A DNA stretch of 64,000 nucleotides from a bacterium (GTDB taxonomy: Bacteria > Planctomycetota > Planctomycetia > Pirellulales > Pirellulaceae): assembly GCA_030430075.1 (NCBI GenBank), contig JAUIGN010000015.1:62001-126000 (forward strand), given 5' to 3'. Below are positions 36,192 through 44,472 of the stretch, piece by piece (position 1 is the first letter of the stretch; each line of letters opens with the position of its first letter). Made by a program: the position numbers and the translations under genes. The notes beneath the pieces are model-generated. The model was not told the origin of the DNA. It was given only the letters and a program-made list of their open reading frames with translations, and ran no database searches.

Positions 36192-36490
36192 GCCGCATGG
36201 CGACCGCTTGTCTGGCGTAAAACGGGGATCAACGGCTGCCTGACAGGCTGCGCGCTGGGCGCTCCGCCCCGCCGCCAACCAACGCCTCACCACACTCCGA
36301 TTCGCCGCCCTCCGGCGGACCTGGGTCTTCGTGCGCCATGCCGGGCGCGCGGAGCGCTCGTCCGCCGCTGCGCAGACGGCAAGATCGACCGTCATTTCTG
36401 CGGGACCACGACGCCATCATTGTCTCCCGCCCTTGATGCGGCTAGATTGCAGGGGTCTTCAATCGCCCCGTACCAACTCCTCTCTGTGCC

Positions 36491-37468
36491 ATGCCCCCTT
36501 CGGAATCATCCCCGGCGGATGTCGACCTCAGCGTTCAACTTGGCCGATTGGCGCTGCCCAACCCGATCCTGGTCGCGTCCGGCACCTTTGGTTACGCGCG
36601 GGAAATGGAACAGCTGGTAGATCTCGACCGCCTGGGGGGGATCATTCCTAAGACCATTACGCGGCTGCCCCGTCCAGGCAACGCCCCCTGGCGGACCGTC
36701 GAAGCATCCTCCGGCCTCTTGAATTCAATTGGGCTCGACAACGACGGCATCGACGCCTTCCTGGAGCACCATCTTCCCTACCTGGCGCGGCTGCAAAGCC
36801 CGCTGATCGTCAGCATTGCGGGGCGCAGCCATGACGAGTTCGTCGCAATGGCGGCAAAGTTGGCCGGTTTCTCGGGCATCGACGCCGTGGAACTGAACAT
36901 CTCCTGTCCCAACGTTTCCGGCGGAGTCGATTTCGGCACCGATCCCGAGCTGTGCGGGAAGTTGGTGGCAGGCGTCCGTGGCTCATGCGACCTGCCGATC
37001 CTCGCCAAGCTCACCCCGAATGTGACTTCGATCGCCAGTATCGCCGAAGCGGCTGCCGCAGCGGGCGCGGACGCCCTGAGCTTGATCAACACCGTATTGG
37101 GCATGGCCGTCGACTGGCGGCAACGGCGACCACTGCTGGGCAACGTCCTGGGCGGGCTCAGCGGCCCGGCAATCAAGCCGATCGCCTTGCGATGCGTCTA
37201 CCAGGTTTCCCAAGCGGTCGACATTCCGTTGGTCGGGATCGGAGGCATTGCCACGATTGATGACGTGATGGAGTTCCTGGTGGCGGGCGCCAGCGCGGTG
37301 CAGATCGGGACCGCCAACTACTACGATCCCGCCGTTTCCATGAAGTTGCTCGACCAGTTGCCAGCCGCTGTGGCGAGCCTGGAGGCAACCCGTGTCGCAA
37401 GTGTCGTGGGCAGTTTGCAGCGTGCCGATGCGCCGCCAGCCGCGCCTCCAGCATCTTCGGCCACGTGA
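36491..37468 (+). CDS. pyrD: Dihydroorotate dehydrogenase catalytic subunit (class 1B type)
   Basis: The 325-residue TIM-barrel flavoenzyme oxidises dihydroorotate to orotate in pyrimidine synthesis. Features are NPILVASGTFGY at the start, NSIGLDNDGIDAF, and NISCPNVSGG with the catalytic cysteine of the class 1 enzymes. FMN-binding segments are LVGIGGIATIDDVMEFLVAGASAVQIGTA. The class 1B partner PyrK is not adjacent. The start ATG at 36491 fits the family. Confidence 0.94.
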   Translation: MPPSESSPADVDLSVQLGRLALPNPILVASGTFGYAREMEQLVDLDRLGGIIPKTITRLPRPGNAPWRTVEASSGLLNSIGLDNDGIDAFLEHHLPYLARLQSPLIVSIAGRSHDEFVAMAAKLAGFSGIDAVELNISCPNVSGGVDFGTDPELCGKLVAGVRGSCDLPILAKLTPNVTSIASIAEAAAAAGADALSLINTVLGMAVDWRQRRPLLGNVLGGLSGPAIKPIALRCVYQVSQAVDIPLVGIGGIATIDDVMEFLVAGASAVQIGTANYYDPAVSMKLLDQLPAAVASLEATRVASVVGSLQRADAPPAAPPASSAT

Positions 37469-37616
37469 AAAGTAAGTCAGAAATTGTTTCCCCAACGCAG
37501 CCGCTGCTCGAAGTCGGCCGCTCCCATTGACGTGCGGATTGCAAGTCGCAAGCCAACCCTTTGTGCGTCCAGTTCTCATCCGTCCTATCAAGCTCAGCGC
37601 GCGAGTCGAGTGAACC

Positions 37617-38582
37617 ATGCGAGTCTTATCTGGAATTCAACCAACCGGGCGATTTCACTGGGGAAACTATTTTGGTGCGATCCAGCAATACATCGACTTG
37701 CAGTCGGAAGACGAGTCTTACTACTTCATCGCCAATCTTCATGCCTTGACAACGGTCCGGGATCCGGCCGTGCTGAGGCAGAATTCACTGGATGCCGCCC
37801 TGGACCTGCTCGCCCTGGGTCTGGACCCCAATCGGGCGACCCTCTTCCTGCAGTCCGACGTGCCGGAAGTCTCTGAACTGACGTGGCTCCTGATGACCGG
37901 CGCGCCGATGGGTTTGCTGGAGCGGTGCCACGCCTACAAGGAAAAAAAAGCCAAAGGGCTCGCTGCGGATGCCGGCCTGTTTACCTATCCTGTTCTGATG
38001 GCGGCTGACATCCTGGCGTACGACTCGGACATCGTCCCGGTCGGCGAGGATCAGATCCAGCACATCGAAGTCTGCCGCGACCTGGCCCGCGCCTTCAACC
38101 ACCAGTTCGGTGAAGTGTTTGTGCTGCCTAAACCGCGCGTCCTGGAGAGCACTGCGAAGGTCCCCGGTACGGATGGCGAAAAGATGTCCAAGAGCTACGA
38201 CAACACGATCGCCGTCTTTGAACCACCGAAGAAGATGCGCAAACAGGTGATGCGGATTACGACCGATTCACGGGCCATGGAAGATGCCAAGGACCCGGAT
38301 ACCGATCACCTTTACCAGTTGTTTTCGCTATTCGCCGGCGACGCCGCGCGCGAGGAAATGGCCGCCCTGTACCGTGCGGGCGGTTTCGGCTACGGAGAGG
38401 TCAAGAAGGCCCTGGCGGACGCCGCCGAATCCTATTTCTCCACAGCACATGCCAGGCGGGCCGAGCTCGAGGCACATCCCGAGCGTGTCCGGGAGATTCT
38501 CGACGACGGTGCAAGTCGAGCTCGCAAAAAGGCGGCCAGTGTATTGCTGCGAGCTCAAGAGGCCTGCGGAATTAAGGGGTGA
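37617..38582 (+). CDS. trpS: Tryptophan--tRNA ligase
   Basis: The 321-residue class I synthetase charges tRNA-Trp. The HIGH-like motif is PTGRFHWGNYFGAI, and the KMSKS motif is GEKMSKSYDN. SGIQPTG at the start and DIVPVGEDQIQHIEVCRD are also TrpRS hallmarks. The length is normal. It is followed 6 bases later by acpS, so both are likely cotranscribed. Confidence 0.96.
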   Translation: MRVLSGIQPTGRFHWGNYFGAIQQYIDLQSEDESYYFIANLHALTTVRDPAVLRQNSLDAALDLLALGLDPNRATLFLQSDVPEVSELTWLLMTGAPMGLLERCHAYKEKKAKGLAADAGLFTYPVLMAADILAYDSDIVPVGEDQIQHIEVCRDLARAFNHQFGEVFVLPKPRVLESTAKVPGTDGEKMSKSYDNTIAVFEPPKKMRKQVMRITTDSRAMEDAKDPDTDHLYQLFSLFAGDAAREEMAALYRAGGFGYGEVKKALADAAESYFSTAHARRAELEAHPERVREILDDGASRARKKAASVLLRAQEACGIKG

Positions 38583-38588
38583 TCTAGA

Positions 38589-38981
38589 ATGGGCATCGTG
38601 GGGATCGGAACCGACATCGTCGAGTGCCTGCGGATCGCGCAGATGATCGAGCGTCACGGCGAGCTGTTTTTGACGCGAGTCTTCACGCCTTTCGAAATCG
38701 AGTACTGCAGTTCCCGCAAGGCGGCGACGCAACATTACTCGGGTCGTTGGGCTGCCAAGGAAGCCGTCCTCAAAGCGCTCGGCACCGGATGGTCCAACGG
38801 CATCTCATGGCTCGATATCGAAGTCCGCAATGACGAAAGCGGCAAGCCCGCCATTGCGCTCGGCGGCGGCGCCCGCGAGACCTGTGAAAAGCTGGGGATT
38901 CACGAAATGCTGATCAGCATCTCGCATTGCCGATCCCATGCGACCGCCTACGCACTCGCCGTGACATCGGTCGAACGTTAA
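38589..38981 (+). CDS. acpS: Holo-[acyl-carrier-protein] synthase
   Basis: The 130-residue AcpS transfers phosphopantetheine from CoA to acyl carrier protein. The metal-binding motif GIGTDIVEC and the conserved RWAAKEAVLKALGTG are intact. SISHCRSHATAYALA is the usual C-terminal segment. It begins 6 bases after trpS. Confidence 0.94.
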   Translation: MGIVGIGTDIVECLRIAQMIERHGELFLTRVFTPFEIEYCSSRKAATQHYSGRWAAKEAVLKALGTGWSNGISWLDIEVRNDESGKPAIALGGGARETCEKLGIHEMLISISHCRSHATAYALAVTSVER

Positions 38982-39315
38982 CGCGGCGGAACCTCGCGCC
39001 AGTCGCGAAATTAGGCTCGCGGCATGTCAGTTCACTCCCGTTGATCGCCGGCCCGGATGACTCATCGCCGGTGGGCGTTCGCACCGGTTCCGTTGATGAC
39101 AGCGCTGAAGGGATGCGAATCCTTACCTCGAATTGACGGCGTGCGTCCCCCCCCCATGCAAAACAGACATCGCATGAGATATCGCGCGGGTGGAGGTTGC
39201 CTTTGGCACGTTGTGACGGACGCATTTGTCTGCGTTGCGACGGTCGCAGCGTACAGGGAGACGTGAGCGGTTGCGAGTAGTACGCAGGGCGGCCGGCGCG
39301 GTCATACGGGGAGGT

Positions 39316-39521
39316 GGAGACCTTCGGTCGGCGGTTTCGGCGGGGTCGGAGACCCGCGCCGAGCATATTTGTCGGAGACCCGCGCCGAGCATATTGGTCG
39401 GAGACCTGCGCCGAGCATATTGGTCGGAGACCCGCGCCGAGCATCAGACCCGCGCCGAGCATCAGGCCTGCGGCGAGCATGTTGGTTGAAGAACCGCGGC
39501 GAGCAGCAGGCCGGCTGCGAG
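39316..39521 (-). repeat. Modular dispersed element, copy A
   Basis: Read on the minus strand, the core CCCCGCCGAAACCGCCGACC, followed by GAAGGTCTC, lies in 39316-39351. On one side it is preceded by tandem units with the shared 20-mer GCTCGGCGCGGGTCTCCGAC, spaced 26 bases apart (three clean units at about 39365-39442). Shorter 18-base and more diverged units continue to about 39521. There is no open frame with sensible coding. It occupies the gap between acpS and the isochorismatase-like gene. The rest of 38982-39626 shows no gene. Confidence 0.9.
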
Positions 39522-39626
39522 CCGCTGTGTTGGCGGCGTGCGGGATTCGGCGCCGCAATCGATCAATCACGATCTGGATTCTGGTAAAATCGCCACCTCA
39601 GGCCATAACAACGTTGAGGGACAAGA

Positions 39627-40850
39627 ATGACCATTTCCAATCAAGGATCGCAGCAGATTCTCAATGCGTCCAGGGCTCGGCTGGGATACGTCGGCCTGAT
39701 TGCCGCCTTGTCGGTCGCGGTTCCATCGCCCGTTTGCGGTGTGGAACCTGCCGCAACGCGCACCTATTCAAACCAACTCACTCGTCTGGTCGACCCGCCG
39801 CCCTTGCTTGCCGACCATCCACAATTCGTGCAGCCCGTCGTGGAAACGGTGCGCTACGAAGCACCCCGGCTCGTCGATGACGAACAGGCCGACCTCACGG
39901 TGCGGGCCTGGCGTTTTTCATACAACGCCCGCGGCATCATCGAGATGCCCAATCGGCTGCGGGCCGCTCAAACCGCGGTCATCATGGTGCACCCGTGGGG
40001 CATTGATGACGGGCAGGGCTGGAATACGCCCCAACCGGCCGGCGTCGCCGACTTTTGCACCGTGGAGAAGAACCACCTGGCAGGCCGGCATACCAGGACC
40101 GTCATCGATCCGTTTCTCAAACGGCTGCGGGCAAACGTTGCCTGCACACTGTACAGCCTGCCAGGGAAACGCGACCCGATCCGGGCCAAACTGTATCGCT
40201 CGTTCGATCACACGCCGAGTGCCGCCGAGCGGAAGCGGGGGGCGCGCGAGCTGGCCGCCAGGCTCGAGCAATTCTCCTACCGGGGTCAGCATCTGCCGGA
40301 CGAATTCACAGTCTCTCACGAAACGCCGGTGATTGACTACTTTCGCCAGTTCCCGGGACTCGATGCCGGACCACGTTACAACAACGACGGCTTCTGGGAC
40401 CTGCCGATTCCCGTCACGCGCGACATCACGGTACACGCCGCCGACGTGGTGATCTATGATGCCGAGGGCTACGAACCGCTCAAGAAATTCCTCCAAGGCC
40501 TTGGAGTCCGGCACGTCCTGTTGACCGGCTACGCAACCGACATGTGCTTCTGCCGCACGACGGCCGGATACCAGAACCTGGCCCAAGACTTCAATGTGTT
40601 TCTGGTGGGGGACGCAACGCTGGCCACGTTTCCGGCCAATGCCACGCCTCGATATGCCACCAACGCCCATATCTCGTTCGCCTCGTTGAGCCATCTCATC
40701 ACTCAGACTTCCTGGGTCAAACTCCTGGAGCAGGATGATGGCGGACAGGCCCCGGCCACCTCGCCCGGGCATGATCCTGCCCAGGCGCTGCCGGCCGGCG
40801 ATGCGCTTCCCTCCAAGTCACGCTCGACGAACCTGGACCGCGGGAGGTAA
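39627..40850 (+). CDS. Exported isochorismatase-fold cysteine hydrolase
   Basis: The 407-residue product has a signal-like segment near residues 17-38 (RLGYVGLIAALSVAVPSPVCG). The isochorismatase-like fold is shown by TAVIMVHPWG (N-terminal strand), and GVRHVLLTGYATDMCFCRTT with Cys307 in the catalytic cysteine position. Such enzymes cleave amides or enol ethers. A large insert (about 185-265) between the two parts is unusual. The polysaccharide deacetylase gene follows, with its Shine-Dalgarno overlapping this stop codon, so both are probably cotranscribed. The substrate is unknown. Confidence 0.8.
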   Translation: MTISNQGSQQILNASRARLGYVGLIAALSVAVPSPVCGVEPAATRTYSNQLTRLVDPPPLLADHPQFVQPVVETVRYEAPRLVDDEQADLTVRAWRFSYNARGIIEMPNRLRAAQTAVIMVHPWGIDDGQGWNTPQPAGVADFCTVEKNHLAGRHTRTVIDPFLKRLRANVACTLYSLPGKRDPIRAKLYRSFDHTPSAAERKRGARELAARLEQFSYRGQHLPDEFTVSHETPVIDYFRQFPGLDAGPRYNNDGFWDLPIPVTRDITVHAADVVIYDAEGYEPLKKFLQGLGVRHVLLTGYATDMCFCRTTAGYQNLAQDFNVFLVGDATLATFPANATPRYATNAHISFASLSHLITQTSWVKLLEQDDGGQAPATSPGHDPAQALPAGDALPSKSRSTNLDRGR

Positions 40851-40854
40851 CGCG

Positions 40855-41865
40855 ATGAACCATTTATCGACCAACGCGTCCCGACGCCAGTTTCTCGCCG
40901 CCGCGACAGCCGGAGCGGTGACTGCCACACGAGTGCCGCTTGTGGCCGAGACAGCGGCGCGCCCGCCGGCTCAAATCGCCATCACCTTGGATCTGGAAAT
41001 GAGCCGCCATTATCCCCGCCGGGGGATGCTGGAATGGGACTACCAGAAAGGGAATCTGGATGAGCCCACCAAAGCGTACTCGGTGCGCGCCGCGGAGATC
41101 GCCGCCGAACTGGGCGGCACGATTCACTTTTTCTGCGTGGGCCGCGTGCTCGAACAACCCGACATCTCCTGGCTGCAGACGATCGCAGCGGCCGGTCACC
41201 CGATCGGCAATCACACATACGACCATATCAACGTGCATGCCAAGACGGCAGACCAGTTGCAATTCCGCTTTCGCCGGGCGCCATGGCTGACGCGAGGCAG
41301 AACGGTACCGGAACTGATCGAAGAGAACATCCGCCTGACGCAAATCGGGCTCGACCAACGGGCCGGGATCCGCCAGCGAGGGTTTCGAACGCCGGGCGGT
41401 TTTGTCAACGGCCTGACCGATCGACCCGATCTGCAGCGCCAACTGCAAGATCTTGGATTTGAATGGGTCAGCTCCAAGTACCCCCGTCACCAGTATGGCC
41501 GCCCGAAGGAACGGCCAGGTGACGACGTCTATGCGAGTATCGTCGCGGCCCAGGCGGAAGCGCAGCCGTTTGCGTACCCGACCGGCCTGATCGAGATTCC
41601 CATGAGTCCAATCAGCGACGTGGGCGCGTTTCGCTCCACATTCTGGAAACTCGACTGGTTCCTTCGGGCGATCGACATGGCCGTGGATTGGGCGATCGAG
41701 ACCGGCGGTGTCTTCGACTTCCTGGCCCATCCCTCGTGCCTGGTCGTCGAGGATCCGGAATTCGAAGCCGTTCGCTTGATCTGCTCCAAGGTCAAGCAGG
41801 CGGGCCCACGCGCCAAGCTCGTCAACCTCGATGAGATTGCCGCTCGGGTTGGCAGTTCGCGTTGA
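40855..41865 (+). CDS. Exported polysaccharide deacetylase (NodB-like)
   Basis: The 336-residue product starts at 40855 with GGGAGG 7 bases upstream. NASRRQFLAAATAGAVTA is a twin-arginine-type leader (RRQFL), so export by Tat is likely. The NodB homology domain is shown by IAITLDLEM (metal Asp) and GNHTYDHIN (zinc His pair HxxxH). RGFRTPGGFVNGL and DFLAHPSCL are later family motifs. It should remove N- or O-acetyl groups from a polysaccharide. The cysteine-hydrolase gene just upstream may act on the same polymer. Confidence 0.87.
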   Translation: MNHLSTNASRRQFLAAATAGAVTATRVPLVAETAARPPAQIAITLDLEMSRHYPRRGMLEWDYQKGNLDEPTKAYSVRAAEIAAELGGTIHFFCVGRVLEQPDISWLQTIAAAGHPIGNHTYDHINVHAKTADQLQFRFRRAPWLTRGRTVPELIEENIRLTQIGLDQRAGIRQRGFRTPGGFVNGLTDRPDLQRQLQDLGFEWVSSKYPRHQYGRPKERPGDDVYASIVAAQAEAQPFAYPTGLIEIPMSPISDVGAFRSTFWKLDWFLRAIDMAVDWAIETGGVFDFLAHPSCLVVEDPEFEAVRLICSKVKQAGPRAKLVNLDEIAARVGSSR

Positions 41866-41964
41866 GTGTGCAGGTATGTGTTTCCTGAATTCCAAGTGCG
41901 ACCGGGTATGATGGGACCAGGACAACGGGTCGAGCCACAGACGGCCGGCAAGGATGCATTGGCG

Positions 41965-43086
41965 ATGCCGGAATCGCACCGCTTGCTGCGCCGTCATTGG
42001 GCATTGCGCTCAGCCGCGCCCATGTTTTGGCTCTCGGTGCTGTTTCTCGCCAACACCGCCATTTCGATGATCGTCTGGATCGATGTGCCCCGTGTTCGCG
42101 AAGCCTATCACAACAGTCCGGCAGCCAGGCGCGCCCAGATGGATGCCGCCCTGGTCGTCCCGGAATCTGCTGTGGTTGACCAGCAGGCGAGCCGGTTTCG
42201 GATGGTGCCTTTGCTGATCGCGCTGCTCATGTGGCCCCTGTTTATCGGCGATTTTCTGTTTTACTTCCTGACCGCGACCGGCCCTTCCCGCTTCACCACG
42301 TCAGGCCTGTTGTCTTGCTTCTGCCCCCAACTGCGGTTTGCGGCAGCGAATCCGGAAATGCGGGGCCGCATCTGGCTGCCCAAGTACGGTTGGACTCGGC
42401 CCAATTCGCAGGTCAGGCGCGATCTGGAAAAGCATTTCAGCATGCCGATGATCATCATCGCTTTGATGATCCTCCCGATTCTGCTCATTGAATTCGGCTT
42501 GAAGGAGCAGCTTGCCGAGCGTACCTGGTTGCGCGTAACGCTCCACGTCAGCACCGGGACGATCTGGTTCGCCTTTGCGCTGGAATTCATCATGATGTGC
42601 TCCGTGTCAGCCAAGAAGTTTCGCTACTGTAAGACCCATTGGCTGGACCTGGCGATTATCCTCCTGCCGCTGCTCTCTTTCCTGCGGTCGTTGCGAGTCC
42701 TCCGCGCAACCCGGTTGGCCAGCCTGACGAAGGTTCAGCAACTGACGCGACTCGGGCGGGTCTACCGCCTGCGCGGGTTGGCAATCAAGGCGTTTCGAGC
42801 ACTGGCCGTCTTTGAGGTGATGAACCGGTTGCTGCGCATCACGCCGGAAAGACAGGTTGAACTACTGACCGAGCAGCTTGCCGAGAACGAAGCCGAGGCA
42901 CGCTACTTGCGACGAAGAATTGCCTCGATTCAAGCACAAATCGCCGCCCGGGATGCCGAAGAACAACGGGCGGTAGACCACGGGACCGACGCGATTCAGG
43001 CTGCCGGCGGGGCAAACGCCGCGAACGATATAATGAGCAGGGGCGACGACGACAAACCAACCGAGATCGCCAAGTCCCATCAGTGA
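41965..43086 (+). CDS. Membrane protein with S4-like arginine helix
   Basis: The 373-residue product has about six hydrophobic segments. A helix reading RSLRVLRATRLASL, followed by TRLGRVYRLRGL, has Arg at every third to fourth position, like the S4 voltage sensor of ion channels. No pore selectivity filter (TxGYGD) is seen. A C-terminal coiled coil (ERQVELLTEQLAENEAEARYL) follows. The start is uncertain: MPESHRLL at 41965 is preferred, with AAGGA upstream; 41908 and a GTG at 41866 are alternatives. It could be a voltage-sensor-domain protein or a mechanosensitive-type channel. The stop codon lies within a short tandem repeat (43076-43122). Confidence 0.65.
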   Translation: MPESHRLLRRHWALRSAAPMFWLSVLFLANTAISMIVWIDVPRVREAYHNSPAARRAQMDAALVVPESAVVDQQASRFRMVPLLIALLMWPLFIGDFLFYFLTATGPSRFTTSGLLSCFCPQLRFAAANPEMRGRIWLPKYGWTRPNSQVRRDLEKHFSMPMIIIALMILPILLIEFGLKEQLAERTWLRVTLHVSTGTIWFAFALEFIMMCSVSAKKFRYCKTHWLDLAIILLPLLSFLRSLRVLRATRLASLTKVQQLTRLGRVYRLRGLAIKAFRALAVFEVMNRLLRITPERQVELLTEQLAENEAEARYLRRRIASIQAQIAARDAEEQRAVDHGTDAIQAAGGANAANDIMSRGDDDKPTEIAKSHQ

Positions 43087-43122
43087 CAACGGCCCATCAG
43101 TGACAACGTCCCATCAGCAACG
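43076..43122. repeat. 17-bp tandem repeat at the end of the membrane-protein gene
   Basis: CCCATCAGTGACAACGG is repeated at 43076-43092 and 43093-43109 with one mismatch, and a partial third copy follows. The stop codon of the upstream gene lies in the first unit. Confidence 0.85.
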
Positions 43123-43167
43123 GGTGTCGTCTCGGCGCAGGGTGCAGTGCTCGGCGCGGACAGCAGC

Positions 43168-43296
43168 GCTCGGCGCGGGTCTCCGACCCCGCCGAAACCG
43201 CCGACCGAAGGTCTCCCCAAACGCAATCGCGAATTGGTCGCGCGGCACCGGGGAGACCTTCGGTCGGCCGAGGTGCGGGGTCAGAGACCCGCGCAC
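43168..43296. repeat. Modular dispersed element, copy B (inverted pair)
   Basis: The left arm (43168-43218) reads GCTCGGCGCGGGTCTCCGAC followed by the core and GAAGGTCTCCCC. An inverted, slightly diverged copy lies at 43250-43296 (GGGGAGACCTTCGGTCGG onward). The arms are separated by 31 bases and could form a long hairpin in RNA or single-stranded DNA. Confidence 0.9.
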
Positions 43297-43384
43297 AACT
43301 GGCTACCCGCGCACAGCTGATTAACCGCGCACGGCTGATTACCCGCGCACAACTGGCTACCCGCACACAGCTGCTTACCCATGC
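43295..43384. repeat. 18-bp tandem repeat, five units
   Basis: Five 18-base units of the type ACAACTGGCTACCCGCGC follow copy B head to tail (43295, 43313, 43331, 43349, 43367), with 1-5 mismatches each. Confidence 0.9.
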
Positions 43385-43469
43385 GCTCCCATCACTCCCA
43401 TCACTCCCATCGCTCCCATCACTCCCATCACTTCTCGTCACTTCTCGTCACTTCTCGTCACTTCCCGCC
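43385..43469. repeat. 9-bp then 10-bp microsatellite array
   Basis: Five units of ACTCCCATC (two with G first) run from 43385 to 43429, followed by three perfect ACTTCTCGTC units (43430-43459) and one diverged unit. The array ends 14 bases before the esterase stop. Confidence 0.92.
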
Positions 43470-43482
43470 ACGTTACGCCCCG

Positions 43483-44376
43483 TCAAGCATCACCTGGCAG
43501 GAACTTCATGGCTTGTAGCCAGGCCATGGACTGAGTCTGCCAGGCATCCCACATCGGCCCTTGATATCCGTTAAGGCCGTGGCCGCCCGAGGGAAGTTCG
43601 AGGTACTTTGCTGGGACGCCGTGTTGACGCAGGGCAGCGTAGAACTTCTGGCTGTTGGCACAGGGGACCGGACCGTCGTCCTTGGCATGTGCCAGGAAAG
43701 CGGGCGGAGTCCGTGGGGTAACCTGCCTCTCATTGGAGAATAACGCAACCTGCTCGGGCGTCGGGTCCTTTCCTAGGAGATTGCGTTTCGAACCGCCGTG
43801 CGTCGTTGCATCCATCGTGATGACCGGATAGACCAGCACCATGAAGTCGGGTCGGCAGCCGGCACGTCCTACTGCGGTCGGAGCTTGGGGATCACCACCA
43901 TCGAAATGGGTGCCGGCGGTCGACGCCAAATGTCCGCCGGCCGAAAATCCCATGATTCCGATGCGGTTCGGATCCAGCGACCATCGCTGTGCATTCGCGC
44001 GGACGGTACGGATCGCCTGTTGAGCGTCAAGCAGGGGGACCATCGACCGACCGCGGGGCAGTCGATATTCGAGCACGACGCCGGTCACACCGTGCTCGTT
44101 GAGCCACTTGGCGATTCCGTGACCCTCCGGCTCGACCACCAGCCCGCCGTAGCCGCCGCCAGGACAAATCACAACGGCCGCTCCATTGGCTTCCGCCGGA
44201 TGATGGACGGTGATCCAGGCGTCCTCGTCGGCAAACCGGTCGTCGCCGATCGGTGCGCGACCCTTCCAAAGCGACAGGCGGTCTGGGGATCCGGCGGGTG
44301 CATTTTGACCGGCAAGTCCGATCGAGGCCGTCCAGAGGAGAAAGAGAAGTGAAGCGGCCTTGGTTCTGGTGTGCAT
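43483..44376 (-). CDS. Exported alpha/beta hydrolase esterase (BD-FAE/DLH-like)
   Basis: The 297-residue product has a signal peptide (MHTRTKAASLLFLLWTASIGLAG). The oxyanion-hole segment is VVICPGGGYGGL. The nucleophile elbow is GFSAGG with Ser145. The acid is probably Asp in HAKDDGPVP, and the histidine is in SGGHGLNGYQG. This matches exported esterases of the bifunctional feruloyl/acetyl-xylan esterase type. Planctomycetes use them for plant or algal glycan esters. It lies downstream of the subtilase, on the same strand. Confidence 0.88.
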   Translation of the reverse strand: MHTRTKAASLLFLLWTASIGLAGQNAPAGSPDRLSLWKGRAPIGDDRFADEDAWITVHHPAEANGAAVVICPGGGYGGLVVEPEGHGIAKWLNEHGVTGVVLEYRLPRGRSMVPLLDAQQAIRTVRANAQRWSLDPNRIGIMGFSAGGHLASTAGTHFDGGDPQAPTAVGRAGCRPDFMVLVYPVITMDATTHGGSKRNLLGKDPTPEQVALFSNERQVTPRTPPAFLAHAKDDGPVPCANSQKFYAALRQHGVPAKYLELPSGGHGLNGYQGPMWDAWQTQSMAWLQAMKFLPGDA

Positions 44377-44472
44377 CGCGCGGTTCCTTCAATGCCCTGG
44401 GGAGGTAGAATCTTCGATTGGGAGCATTCGATCCGAGCCCCCGACAGCTTGCTCGCCGCGGTCACCGCCAGT

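Noticed and set aside
39352..39521. CRISPR-like array
   Set aside because: The repeats are adjacent units with linkers of only a few bases, not unique spacers of about 30 bases, and there are no cas genes.
43097..43441. 114-codon minus-strand frame with Gly-Ser-Asp repeats
   Set aside because: It is produced by translating the tandem arrays and copy B; there is no start context or domain.
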